NCBI GenBank assembly: GCA_025024175.1
Contig: QCXZ01000053.1
Span: forward strand, 7,626,001 to 7,690,000
Length of the DNA: 64,000 nt
Source: Rhyzopertha dominica
Lineage: Eukaryota > Arthropoda > Insecta > Coleoptera > Bostrichidae
Direction: 5' to 3'
Below the pieces are notes generated by a model. That model was not told the origin of the DNA. It did not search any database and worked only from the letters and a program-made list of their open reading frames with translations. The position numbers and the translations under genes were made by a program. Within the stretch, counting starts at the first letter, position 1. Every line of letters starts with the position of its first letter. Below are positions 46,321-57,949 of the stretch, in pieces.

Positions 46321-46912
46321 CCAGTGATGGGCGCGTAGAATACGGCGTGTAAATTACGCTATTATCTACGCGTAAAGTATGTAATATTCTACTTGGAAAG
46401 TCTACTGTAGAAAATGCAATCGCGTAGATAAACATAAATCTGGATATATTTACTTTTTTTAATGGTGGTTGGGTTGTCTTAAAGCAGTCTTTAAAGACCG
46501 CGCGAATCTCAAAAGTCCAATTATTTTGAGATCTGTAATGTTGGGTTGAAGTTTTGGAAGGACAATGAGGTGAACATTGGGCGAATAATTTCAGTGCATG
46601 TATGCTCCGATCAAGAAGGTTCGAAATTTACTTGCCTAGGGATTGGGACTCCTGCGCTTTAAAACTTTTAGCGACCTGGGATAATAATTTGACATATGCC
46701 ACATAACGTCAAATGCCAGATGTAACTATATTTTAATAAAAGTATTCGTACATAGAAGTATTCTCTGATTCGTATTTCGTACGTTTGTGTCAATATTTCC
46801 CGCCTGTTTATGAGTAATTAGTCGTGGAGCGCATGTGCGTGTATCCTCTGCGTAGGTTGAAGTATTTTATATTCTAACCTAACAAAGAAATGTCATGCAA
46901 ACAACACTACAA
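46321..46912. mobile_element. hAT-like MITE end or fragment
   Basis: The satellite is interrupted by CCAGTGATGGGCGCGTAGAA. CAGTG-ATGGGC is a common terminus of hAT-type elements, and the next 100 bp contain TACGCG repeats typical of subterminal motifs. I cannot find the matching right terminus, and the rest to 46,912 is featureless. Possibly truncated. Confidence 0.35.
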
Positions 46913-47528
46913 CCAGTGTTGCCGATTGGCGGGTAATTACCCGAATGGCGGGTAATCTGTCAAGCCTGCGGTAAAATTTTTACCATCCATTACCCACTAA
47001 TCCGATTTAAACACCTTTTCATTTTCACTTATTGTTACCGAAGGAGTCCTGGTCTACCGCATGTCGTCATCACACATCAGTGATTGACAATCATTTACAG
47101 TTGCCTTGATTGCCCGCATACAAGGAGGAAGAATATTCTCTTATTCTTCCTCCTTGCCCACATATGAAGCATAACCTCAAATACTGTATTTAATGGTAAT
47201 ACGAATTTTCGTTTTATACATAGTTCGACCGTCTGTTATGAAAGATGAACAATTTGCTGTGTATGTATGATGTGTATCTGTAATGCCAGCGCAATGGACG
47301 TTATGTACCTATGTAGATCATTTGGGGCGAAAACAAACGAATCTAAGGGCATTCCGTATCCAGTTATTTAGTTTAGATGGTTTAGATTTAGAATATTAGA
47401 ATAGGTACAGAAAACATTGGTATAGAGATCAGCAGTAGTAGTCTTATGAAATTCATAATATCGGGTATTTTCGGGTAATTTCCAACATTGTAGTGGGTAA
47501 TTTGACAGTTATCTTCTGGCAACACTGG
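46913..47528. mobile_element. MITE, 616 bp, CCAGTGTTGCC termini
   Basis: The left end CCAGTGTTGCC (46,913) and the right end GGCAACACTGG (to 47,528) are perfect 11-bp inverted repeats. A GGCGGGTAATTACCCG palindrome lies near the left end and a GGGTAATTT block near the right. It is non-coding and no target duplication is clear. It stops about 15 bp before the likely RpL34 transcription start. Confidence 0.75.
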
Positions 47529-47573
47529 TCGTCGGTGTCTGTCTTTCTTAGCGTTTGACAGTTTGAGAATCAG
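47529..47573 (+). promoter_or_regulatory. RpL34: Probable RpL34 core promoter and 5' non-coding exon
   Basis: CTGTCTTTCTTAG around 47,540-47,551 fits the pyrimidine-rich TCT/5'TOP initiator of animal ribosomal-protein genes, with C at about 47,543 as the likely +1. AATCAG before GTTTGT at 47,574 is a plausible splice donor for a short first exon. No TATA box is seen. Start site and donor are inferred. Confidence 0.5.
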
Positions 47574-47740
47574 GTTTGTACAGATTTGCTTTTTAATCTA
47601 ATTTTATAAATATCATCATCCTTTGTAAATATTTAATTGTTGTGAAAATTAATTCCTTGTGTCCTATAAATTCCATGTATACAAGTATTTTTGTTTGTTT
47701 TTAATATCGACTACTTTTTGTTTTAGGGCAGACCACCACC

Positions 47741-48336
47741 ATGGTGCAGCGGCCTGGTATTTCGACGACGTTTGTCGTATAATACAAAGTCAAATAAAAG
47801 GAGAATGTAAGTTCAGTAATATTCAAATCTATATTTTTCATTATAAAATAACGTTTGGTCTGTTAATTTGCTTGTAAACACATAATAATATAGGTTATGT
47901 GCCAACACAATACATGATGAACACTAGGCTAGAGTCCTGAACGTGTTTATGAAGACAACCTTATTCGTTCAATATTTTCTGACAATGCATTGAATTATTT
48001 TGGTTTAAAGTCGCGCTAGCAGTTGTTTTATATCTTATTCTTTCCAGAGTACGCACTCCTGGTGGTAAATTAGTGTACCAGTACCTTAAGAAACCCAGGA
48101 AGGTACCAAGATGCGGACAGTGCAAAGACAAGCTCAGGGGAATTCAGCCAGCTAGGCCGCAGGAACGTTCCAGACTTTGCAGACGTAAAAAGACAGTGAA
48201 GCGTGCTTATGGCGGAGTGCTTTGCCACAAGTGCGTGAAGGAGAAGATCGTCAGGGCTTTCTTGATAGAAGAACAAAAGATTGTTGTTAAAGTCATCAAG
48301 GCCCAAAAAGCCTCACAGAAAGCCGTTAAGAAATAA
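47741..48336 (+). CDS. RpL34: Ribosomal protein eL34 (60S subunit), two coding exons
   Basis: eL34 is a structural protein of the cytosolic large ribosomal subunit. Exon 47,727-47,806 follows an acceptor TTTTGTTTTAG and has the start ATG in a Kozak-like ACCACCATGG. It ends before GTAAGT at 47,807. Exon 48,048-48,336 follows TTCTTTCCAG. The spliced product would be 117 residues, the usual eL34 length. It has the zinc-binding pairs CGQC and CHKC and the conserved [17 protein letters not shown] and [12 protein letters not shown]. The first exon has one extra base at 47,751-47,754, shifting the frame after codon 4; all downstream codons and both splice sites are intact, so sequencing error is likelier than a pseudogene. 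AATAAA overlaps the stop (48,332-48,337). Confidence 0.93.
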
Positions 48337-48660
48337 ATACATGTCCTAAGTTAACGTTTCTAATAGGAGTTTTATTTGAACATAACCTGGGAGTAAAAGC
48401 CGTGATAATAGTTTTTGTATGCCAAGTAATAAAAATTACTTGTTAAATTAGAGATACGTTTTTCATAATTACTGAATTATAGGTGAGGTAAAAATTACTG
48501 CTACAGAAAAGTATTTTAAAATTATTCCTTTAATATTTTTGTGGCAATACAGTTAAGAAATGCTGGAATGTTACATTATCATAATGAGATGCTGCACATT
48601 AGTAATTCTTCAAATTTTAACATTATTTTTTACGGTAATAACCTAATAGTAAATTAAGTA

Positions 48661-48968
48661 CAGGGTTTCTATAAATAATTCACGCAAGCTACAAAATGCA
48701 CGGCGATAGTAACTGAAGGTTGCAGATCAATGTCGCACCACAACTCTGAAATGTGAGCTTTCTGCAATCAAAGTTGATGATCCCACAAAACACTACAGAA
48801 TATGTTGAAAATACACACTCCTAGGTGTTTTCTCATATAAAAATATATCAAATAATTCAAAAATCGACAGATTACAAATATACGTCACTTTTCTGAGAGG
48901 CGGCAAATTGATTTAATCGATAATTTCCATAAGCGCCCTGGATGCATGAATCATTTATAGAAAACCTG
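48661..48968. mobile_element. MITE, about 308 bp
   Basis: CAGGGTTTCTATAAATAATT followed by CACGCA on the left matches the complement of the right end (TGCATGAATCATTTATAGAA then AACCTG), about 26 bp with three mismatches. A TA precedes the left end. No coding sequence. It lies about 320 bp downstream of RpL34. Confidence 0.6.
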
Positions 48969-48969
48969 C

Positions 48970-50930
48970 ATAATGAGCTGGTTCCTATTCTTGATTTTAT
49001 GTTAATGTTAACAAAGAACAAAGCTAGTAACCATGGTGACATTGTGAAATAAATTGGTAGATTTTGAAGGGGGGTTGTTTTATAAAAAAAATGCTGTTTC
49101 TTTTTGTGTAAATTGACCTACGCACTTTAATCACTAGCAATATAAAATAGAATTTTGGTAATATTTGAAAAATCTTAAAACGGGGGAAAACGTCAAATTT
49201 AAAATAAATAATTGCTCTTATAAAATATGGAACAACACTTCAATAAAGATAGTTTGAAGTGGTGTCATAAAATATTTCATATTAAGTAATTCTAAACTAA
49301 ATATTTTTACGCAAAATTATATACAATTTCATAAGTTTGTTTATGAATTTCTGTAGCATATTCAGAGTTTATACTTGTCTGAGGAAACAATAATATGAGA
49401 TAAAATTAATTTGTTATGTGATAGAACATCAAGTATACTAGATTTACCCATATCAACAGTAAAGTGAACCCGATGTGATAAAATAACCCTTTTTTATTCT
49501 AGATTGTTTTTCACATTTTTGATGTTCTATTTATAATTTTTATTTTTTTTATAACTAGAACTTTTTAGGTGAACTAATTACAATGCATTTGTATTATTAA
49601 AGATTTTAATCAAAAAGTGCTGTTCAGTAGTATGAATATTATAGTTTATGATGCAACATATAAAGACCATTAGAATCCTCTGCCTAAAGGTGTTAAACCT
49701 AAAACTAAGAAAAAAACAATTATATATTATACACACTTGCATTTTAAATAGACGCTGAACTCTCTTTAATTAATGCCTATAAGGCAACAACCCGTTGCCA
49801 ACTCATTTTCACTTATACATCTGCTAATATACATTCTACTTATCAGAAACAAACATATCGTCATCCTATTAGTTCAGTCCTTATTTTTGTTCTTTGAGTC
49901 TCTTACTTTGAATTTCTAATGTACAAATGTGTGGTATTTTACACTTGAACTTGGTCCCACTCCTAATCTGCAGTAAGTTAATACTAATCCATGATCAAGA
50001 AGTTGCTTTTTTTTCAAATTTTATTGCACAGAATAGTTTCGTTTGCCGGTGGATCAGCCCCATTTTATTTATTTAAAATTTTAGTAGGTTTACCTAAACA
50101 GAGATATATCGAAATGTGTTTTGTTGTAAGACTGAAAGTACAATAATGAAGCTTGATATATTTTTTCCCACGTTTTCCTAATAATAATAATTTGTAATTT
50201 TACCAATTTTCGCTCATTTTATGTTCCTGAATAAGAATGTAATGCAAAAATGAGTCAGCCTTATAAACCAGCAGCTATAGATAGCATCTCGTGATGAGGT
50301 AAAAATTCTCAAGGGTGTTATAACTTGTATGTATTTCGAGAAGTAAACGGATTAGCGCTGGCGCCCAATAACAACAAAATTTGTTGGATTTCAATGATGC
50401 AGAGTTGGCGAACGCTCTTGCGTTGAATGACGCATTATGTGGGAATAAAACTGAATAAATATATTAAATATCTAAATCAGCATTAAATTAAACACAACAC
50501 AAACGTAGTAGTAAAACAAACTGCTGGAAAGTATGTATCTATTATTTATTTTTGCTTTTCCTCTTTCATCTATTTTTCAGAGGGAGGGAGAGGGGACTGC
50601 CGCCTCCTCTTGGTGACACCAATGGTTGTTTTTCTGCTAATTTCCAGCCACATTGCCCTCATTGGCCCCGGAATTGAAATATTACTTCCCATATCATTAA
50701 AATGGTCACTATAATAATTTTTTGACATAAACAAACAATGATGTTTATGAGAAACCTAATGATACAAAAAACACTTTCTTTTTTCTTCTTTTTTGTACCA
50801 TGCTACAGACTAGATAGATATCTACACGACAAACATATAGAACCCTATAAGAATTTCTAACGAGAATAAGAAAAAAGGATAATGGAACTGCTTAAAATTA
50901 ACGATGTCTATTTCTTTTAGCGCAGCAAAA
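48970..50930. other. No gene recognised
   Basis: Very AT-rich sequence without TE protein motifs or notable repeats. Possibly ordinary intergenic DNA. Confidence 0.5.
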
Positions 50931-50933
50931 GTA

Positions 50934-51094
50934 ATGTGTTACCGTTGTCTGAATAATATTAATAATAATATTCAGACAACGGTATTACTTTCTAGAAAAA
51001 GTAATTTGTAACAGTAATTCATTACTATTCTCATCAAATAATGAGTAATCATTCCAGAGAATTACTTTTTAAAAGTAATAGTTCCAATCACTGG
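50934..51094. mobile_element. hAT-type MITE end with embedded palindrome
   Basis: The right terminus CCAATCACTGG (to 51,094) and subterminal AAAAGTAAT / GTAATTCATTAC repeats are typical of hAT MITEs. At 50,950-50,992 is a palindrome with arms TACCGTTGTCTGAAT and its complement around an AATATTAATAATA centre. No left terminus was found, so the element is partial. Confidence 0.45.
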
Positions 51095-51475
51095 AATTAG
51101 CGTATTACATCAATATCTTTGCAATTCCTAATCATCTGTTACATCTTTCAATCCCATCAAAAAAGCGCATGAGTCTAGGAAAAAGATTATAATTTGGCAA
51201 CCATAACTGCTTGATTCAATTGACTCTCCATCTCTATAGTAATCAATCACAGTATTGAACAAAAAGCAGTACGCCCGTTAGTTCCTCGATTTTGCCACAG
51301 ATGTCTCGAGGGGTACCGTGTGAGTCGGACACTTCTTGTCGGTCGATTCTGGATACATTGCGAAGTCCCCATCTGCGGTTGGCAATCTTGTTTGTGTGTA
51401 AAGATTTCGGGTTCTTTAATAGTGGGTGAAATTAATATGTGCTAAAATGAACATTATCCATGAATCGGGGGTGAA

Positions 51476-51530
51476 ATGAAAAGTGCGTTTGTTCCATTGA
51501 TGTGGATTGTCACGGGATACTTGCAAATAG
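51476..51530 (+). CDS. Possible first coding exon of a secreted or membrane protein
   Basis: ATG at 51,476 opens MKSAFVPLMWIVTGYLQI, a short hydrophobic leader with a basic start, like a signal peptide. It runs directly into a consensus splice donor G|GTAAGT at 51,531. A 10-codon upstream frame begins at ATG 51,446, and its stop overlaps the start (ATGA), which could dampen initiation. The upstream 51,290-51,475 is less AT-rich, as expected for a 5' UTR or promoter. No further exon was identified, so the gene identity is unknown. Confidence 0.4.
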
Positions 51531-51539
51531 GTAAGTCTT

Positions 51540-53213
51540 TGGTTATGGTTAACGTCCTTGTTCATCTCTGGAATGCGTGAGTATCCGCATCTCGCAGCTG
51601 ATAGTCAAAATGCGTACCAGACAGGTTCTTTTAATAAATACAAAATTAATTCAAAGTAACTACACTTAATAGGCGGGATATTACGGCGATTATTAATTCA
51701 CCAGCTGTACATAACCTTAAAATTGCCTCATTGAAGTCTTATTGCCTATAAATTCCGGATTTATATGCATTTGTTGACAAACGAGATACGTGCTGGTTGT
51801 ACTTTCAACCTGATTTTCTACCCACATGTTTGCTATTTATTAGTTTGCCAGAGATATTATTAGAGCTGACTTATTAGAAACGAAACGGAAGTAACATCAT
51901 AATCACAAGGTCGACGTCTTCTGTAAATTAACATATCGATGTCATTGCAAACTAATTAAATGCAAATACCTACTGATCTGGCATCCCAACAATTGTTATT
52001 GGGATTAGCTAGTATTTAGTCAGATATTTCGTTGTTTTCGAGAGACGATTCGATGATTTGTTGATTTGTTTATGTGGACCTACCGCTTGTCGCTGATAAT
52101 GTTAATTAATGCGGGATATTTTGGTTTTACAATACCGCAGATCTGTTAAGCAACAGAGATGTTAATGGCATTTCGAGTAAAGCTACCGAAAACATTTAGA
52201 TAAACTTGTGGAATGTGACAAAAAATATAGGTGCTGGAATCCTAGTTTATACACTTTTACTGATCTTTTTGTTTTAACTGCAAACAGCATAAATGTTCCT
52301 ACAATTATTAATATAGCGGGTGCATATAAATGCCTAGTCGAGAATGAGCCCATGTGACTAGAATTGTCAACTTATAATCTACGATTTTCAAGACACAATA
52401 TCATTTCTGTACTAGAATAATCGATGAAATAAACGAAAACATAAACTAATCACTAAAATCAAAGTTATTTCGGCGCATTGTTATTTGTAATACATCTTTA
52501 ATACGAATGTGGCAAAATAAAACAGGGATGTTTGGATGTTATTAGAAAATTATAAGAATAAAACATCTTCTTCATAATTATTACCATACATGAGCTTTAG
52601 GAGGAACACCCCCCCTTTCTAACAACTTAAAAATTGTTGCAACTTTTGTTATTTTTTCTTCAGTGAATTTGGTGAAATGTGTCAAGATCACAGTGTAGAG
52701 TTTTGTCGGATGTAAACTTTTATTATTTGCTTGAATGTCAAATATCTTGATATGGATGAAGAGAGAATTGAAAGATCTAGATGTCAGCAAAGTTGCATTT
52801 GTTGGAAAATTTAATAGAATGAAATTGCTTGTTATTGTTTGTTTTGATGGGTTTTATTTTATAACACGAATTCATTATTTNGATCTCGATTTTCTGTGAA
52901 ACCAATACATACAAAATATGAATGTCGCATGTTTGATATGGTTAATTAGATAATTTTTTCNNCCCCCCCCCCTTNGCATTTAAAAGGAGGGGGGGGGCTA
53001 GGAAAGGGTAATTATTACTTTTACCATCGAAATATGTCTCCCTAGAAACAAAAGTGTTTTTGATGATGTTTCCGAGAACACAACAATTACAGAATTGTAC
53101 GGAGTGACTAGTTTTAACTGGAACGTAAGGTATACGGCCCTTTTATATTTTTTTAAATAAAAACAATACAGTTAGAATTGGGCGAATGCCAAACTGAAGC
53201 ACCTATTGCAATG
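51540..53213. other. No gene recognised; low-complexity C/G hairpin near 52,965-53,000
   Basis: If the exon at 51,476 is real, this would be the start of a large first intron. A poly-C tract (with Ns at 52,961-52,962 and 52,975) faces a poly-G tract 15 bp later, probably an old MITE end or slippage. Confidence 0.4.
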
Positions 53214-53215
53214 TA

Positions 53216-54248
53216 CACTATTGGAAAAAAGTAAAGCAACTCTTACAGCAATATGAAACAACTCATTATCTAAAACCCATTTGGTAACCAGGGAAACTAA
53301 AATGTTTTCGCATTAAAATTCATAGTAGGCTATTGTTATAGATAAAGCGAAAACTGTTTTCAAATTCGTAATAAATGATTTTTGCAAAAGCACATTTTTT
53401 GACAACGGGACAACGACAAAAGTAAAGCAACTTTTAGAAAAACAAAATTTATTTAATTTACAACAACAGAAAACAACATTTTATGATTGGAAAATAGAAA
53501 AACAAAGTTATGATTAGAAGACACACAAATGGCATTTAAAAAATATTAACTTAGTAATTAATGGGATATCCATTGTTGGCTATAACTTTTTGACAACGAC
53601 GTGGCATTACTAAAATTAAATTTTGGGTAGTGATGATGGGCAAACTCGCCCAAAATTCGTTAATTTTGTCAATGACTGGCATGTTTATATCTTTCGGAAA
53701 TGCCAGTTCAGGAATTTCAGCAAATATTTGAGGTCCTGACTTCCAAGGATCTCTTTGACTACTTATCCCTTTTGATTCGTCTATCCATCCAAAGTGTAGT
53801 TTTTCTAGGTCTTCCCGATTTTGGCAAATTTCTACATGTCCTCTCACATTATAACGTGAAATTATTTTGGATACACTATATTTGGGGTAAAAGAAATGGT
53901 AGTTACTGTCATTCCTTCCAAAAAGGCGTTCACCACCATTGGTTTTAACCCTATATAAATTGGTTTACCTTTTGGCATTTTGCTTTCTGTTAAAAGCATT
54001 AATTATTCACTTAATAATCTCACAATAAGTTTTTTCAAAATTACTTAGTTCTTTTTTCTTGCAAAATCAAAAAGTTGCTTTACTTACACTGATTTTATTT
54101 GACCCTTGCAAACAATTTCATTTCTCCTGAAACAGTAGCCTATTATGACCTTTTAATCTGAAAGGCTTTAATTTCTCTGGTTACCAAGGAGATTTTAGAA
54201 AATTACTTATTTGATTATTTTGGATTGCTTTACTTTTGTCCAATAGTG
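53216..54248 (-). mobile_element. Tc1-type transposon with internal deletion, 1,033 bp
   Basis: Terminal inverted repeats CACTATTGGAAAAAAGTAAA (left; right end complement CACTATTGGACAAAAGTAAA) are flanked by TA at 53,214-53,215 and 54,249-54,250. The repeats extend further inward in diverged form. The minus strand encodes two non-adjacent parts of a Tc1-like transposase, so this is a deletion derivative that could be moved only in trans. Confidence 0.88.
53551..53980 (-). pseudogene. Tc1-like transposase, N-terminus fused to C-terminus
   Basis: Minus strand. A start MPKGKPIYIGLKPMVVNAFL at about 53,977-53,918 is in the place of the paired-type helix-turn-helix region. Past a frame break come SRYNVRGHVEIC and a linker. 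The frame 53,847-53,551 ends with PIITTQNLILVMPRRCQKVI and the terminal YPINY, the usual Tc1 C-terminal block ('LI-SMPRRC--VI'). The three catalytic motifs that should lie between are absent. Family length is about 340 residues; roughly half is missing. Confidence 0.8.
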
Positions 54249-54250
54249 TA

Positions 54251-55580
54251 TGTAATTCAATTGATAAAGTACAAATACATGTATTAAAGTGTAACGTATT
54301 TTCATTTCATTAAGACATAATTAATTCACGGCCCATCGTTAATGGGTAGTCGTGAGACTCGGAAGGTGTCGTCTTCGATCGAATATCAAATATTTGTTGT
54401 ATCACGTCGTTCAGTCTTTCTGTTTGATTTATCGAAATGGTAAATAATATACCAAATGATTGCAATAAGCCTATTTGAATGTTTGTTTCAAATTAAAAAA
54501 ATCTATTACTGTTGTGGTTTCACATTTACGTATGCTTTAATTGAGATGAAGTATAGATTTCTTTTAATATTTTATTTTAGTACTTATATAGACTATCTGC
54601 ATTTGTATTTTTTAAATTGCAATCAACTAATCAGATAGGTATTTACAAACATTTTTTATTATTATTATTAATCATCTGTTTTATTTATATCTCAAGAAGC
54701 TACAAAGTTTTCATAACGTGGGAAGTTATTTGTTGTAGTAGCCTGCATTGAATGAAGTAAAATTGCATTGACTTGATAAAATAAACTAAATGCATGCAAA
54801 AATAAATAGAGCAACATTAACACCTACACATTGATTGTTTACACATTGCCCGATTGTATTATATTTTGACTCACCTCGTTTTTCTTGCAGTTAGTGCTTG
54901 CTTGTAGTTTTACTAAATCTATATCGGAAAAACTGTTTTAGAACGAATGATGCCGTTTATAACATGACACAATACACGGAATAGCCTGTTGACTCACTTT
55001 GAACTAAATTTAGACACAAATATTGATCCTTTTGGGATCGTAACTGTATAAAAAGTATGACGTCTTCGGTTTATATTATATTTTTAGTTCGGAAACTGCC
55101 CACTTCCTGTTTTAACTCAGTTTTCTAATATTTCTTCTTTTATTTATTTATTTGTAAAGGACGTTTATATATTTGGTCTTGTCAATTTGTCAGCTTTATT
55201 TTCTTTGCATTGGGATGAAACGAACTGATAGCTATCAGCTGTATTTTTGCATCCATATTCAAGATATAGGGCATACTTAAAAAACGCAACTTGCAAATGC
55301 AGCTGTCTTGGCAGATGATCTCACTTTAAATATAATGCATGACCGTGCCGTTTGGCGATAAAGGTTAATTTAGTCAGAAATAGATCAATTGGTGATCTAA
55401 CATGCTGTCTGCTGCTGCTGGAGGCGCACTTTGGCCACATCTGTGTTTGCCTAACTGGTAAATAAGATGTAATCTCGCACATTGAATAATTCGGAAATTT
55501 ATGCAACGTGTGCCAGTTGTAAAATTGCTATTAACCTCATGAAATAATTCTGGATATAGCTTGGTAGTTTCAAGTAGTTA
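54251..55580. other. No gene recognised
   Basis: AT-rich; no protein motifs. The short frames at 54,456-54,638 and 55,321-55,506 show nothing assignable. Confidence 0.5.
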
Positions 55581-55584
55581 TGCC

Positions 55585-55715
55585 CACGAGACGACGAGAT
55601 GAGAGAAAAGTCTTGTTTTGTCTCGCAAGGAAATTGAAAAGTTTTGTCTCGAGTCTAGTCTCGCAACTGAAAGTCTCGACTCGTCATGTCTTGTTCGAGT
55701 CTCGCAAAAATTTCG
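55585..55715. repeat. Cluster of GAGTCTCG / TCTCG motifs
   Basis: About a dozen TCTCG or CGAGA units, often within GAGTCTCG or GTCTCGAGTC, lie in 130 bp starting at CCCACGAGACGACGAGATGA. Such clusters occur at the ends of some insect hAT-type MITEs; no partner end was found here. Confidence 0.5.
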
Positions 55716-55929
55716 CAAAATTTTCATGATGTTTCCTATTGTACGTAAAATGCATATATCGCTACAAACAAAAACAAATCATTATTATTTAGCTGCCAAG
55801 AAAAAACGAATATAATATCTAACATTTATCGTATAGAAAAATAAATTCTGCACACTTAACTTCTCAATAGTCAATAGCAAGAGTAAACTAAAACTGAAGC
55901 CAAAAGTGTCCAGAACATTTTAAAATATG

Positions 55930-56220
55930 GTCATTTCAACACAAGTTCACACAATTTCTTATCAATACTGTGCTGCATTTTCCATAATTTCATCCAAATC
56001 TTTTTACGAGTACATATACGACTCGATTTCACAACAGAGTGTAAGTTTTCTTGGAGATGAATTATTACACATGCAAACATTTTAGTCAAGGAGGTTTTGC
56101 TTACTTCGCTGATGTATACACTAGGGACCCCAATTGGATCCTTGAGGTACACCTGACACTTGTGTAAATGGTTGCGAAAGAAAACCATAACTTGCAATTT
56201 GTTATCTATTGCTTAGGTGT
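55930..56220 (-). pseudogene. LINE RT fragment at the inner edge of the right arm
   Basis: Minus strand: GFLSQPFTQVSGVPQGSNWG at about 56,180-56,121 is an RT motif-B block of jockey-like LINEs, followed by an 88-codon frame to 55,931 that is open but lacks a YADD box. It ends about 100 bp before the start of the inverted-repeat homology, and lies outside the arm. Confidence 0.65.
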
Positions 56221-57479
56221 GATACTAAAAATGCAACCGTGGGTTGTATAAACAACATTTCATGACTGACTATTAAAGTACACTTGTTTGTCCTGGTCAG
56301 GGGGTTAATATTTAATAATTTGAGGATGTGGGTGTAGTAACAGGAGGCGTGTGGTTTGTAGGTTTGCTTATTCGCGTACATATTTTTGCATAATATTCAA
56401 TATTTAATCGAATGATGTGCCAAAGAATATAAAGAAGAAGAATTGAGAACTATATATGCGAAGAAATATCGAATTTCTGTAGCAGAAGGAACAAAATGTA
56501 ATGTAAAAATGAAAATACCATTTATGGAGCAAAAATATTTATAGGAGAGTGACAGTAATAACTTTGTTTGTTGTTGAAGAAGTAATTTAACTTTTGAAAC
56601 TATTACAAAATTCAGTTTTGTCAAAGTAAGTATTCCAAAATACACTAAAACACTAAAAATTAAGCCGACAAGATGGCCGGAAGTTGATCGAAAGTCGATA
56701 AAGATAAAATAATATAAGAAAGGTCAGAGAGTTGACTTCCTTATGAGCAGGAATTGATAATTCTTGAAACACTCTTAAAATGTACAACATTTAAAATACG
56801 AACAATTTGTGTATGAAGTGCATTTTGCACATTATAGAGTTCAGTTTGGTGGTTACAGAAAGTGTGGTCGTTACTAAAATTAAGCAGGTTTGGATAAAAC
56901 TGATTTCATCCAAAATTTATTTAATTTAAATATAATAACTTAATTTAATTGTTGACATCCTAACATTTTTCATTCCTGAACACACGTTTTGGATAGGAAA
57001 TGGAAATACCTCTTTTCCAGCTCGACTATTAAATTATCGGTTCCAAAATCACACGTTGCTCATATGATTTATGAGTGGGCGTGAAGATTAGTATTGAGAT
57101 TATATTTCACACGCGGTTCTGGCGCGTACAAATGAAAATTACTGCGTTTAAACACCTTTTAAAGCTTTCATGATGGCACGCAAAAGCTATCGGGTTACTC
57201 TTTGCCGGCATGACTTCGTCCAGTGCTGTCATTAACAAATTCTGAATAGATATCTTTATGACGCAATAAATGTAAGGAGATTCACGGTGTGCGATGCACG
57301 TGAGGATGTCATGCGAGTATTTTTTAATTGATCGTATTTATGTTATTAGCGGTGGTTTGCCGGCCAGATGTCATTAGAAATTTGCTCTGAATGGAGACTG
57401 TTATGTGAAGGGAAAAAATTGAGGCATACGCCTAGAAAGTAGGGACCTTTAAAAAAGTCTATTTGGTTAAAAACAATTT

Positions 57480-57650
57480 ATTTTGATGTGGACACGTCTT
57501 ACGCCGCACTTAACGGTTGTTTTTGTGAAAATCGCTTATCAATCATCCAGCGGTGGAGTTACGAACTACGACGGAGGTTGGTATAGTCCGTAAGTACAGA
57601 AACCTACATTGCCGATTGCCCGGTCATTTTTATGAAATATGCTGGTTTTA
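57480..57650. repeat. Dispersed repeat, second copy of 3,390-3,640
   Basis: Shares TTACGAACTACGA and ACCTACATTGCCGATTGCC in the same order. Its left part (to about 57,512) also exists in the left arm, but the rest does not, so either the left arm suffered a deletion here or this is one end of a right-arm insertion. Confidence 0.55.
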
Positions 57651-57949
57651 TGATTGTAAACGGTCGGCAAGTACAAAGATTTAAATTTACGATTGCCCAA
57701 TAAGCTTTTAATAAATTACTTTGAATTTGTCATATTTTTGTGAGGTCATAGTTAACTACCTCTTATAGCACGTATTTAAAATAGACGTGTTCACATCAAA
57801 CTTTATAAGAGTACCAAAGATACACAAACCAGGGATTTTTAGTTCCATGGATTGATGATGGAAAATGGGTTTATATTGACATCAACACCAAGAAGATGCC
57901 GCTAGTTCCTGAGTCTGGTATTAAAGAAAGTTACGCTATAATTATTTAA

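Noticed and set aside
52961..53000. Poly-C / poly-G hairpin as a regulatory structure
   Set aside because: The tract contains Ns and homopolymers prone to error; nothing else around it supports a function.
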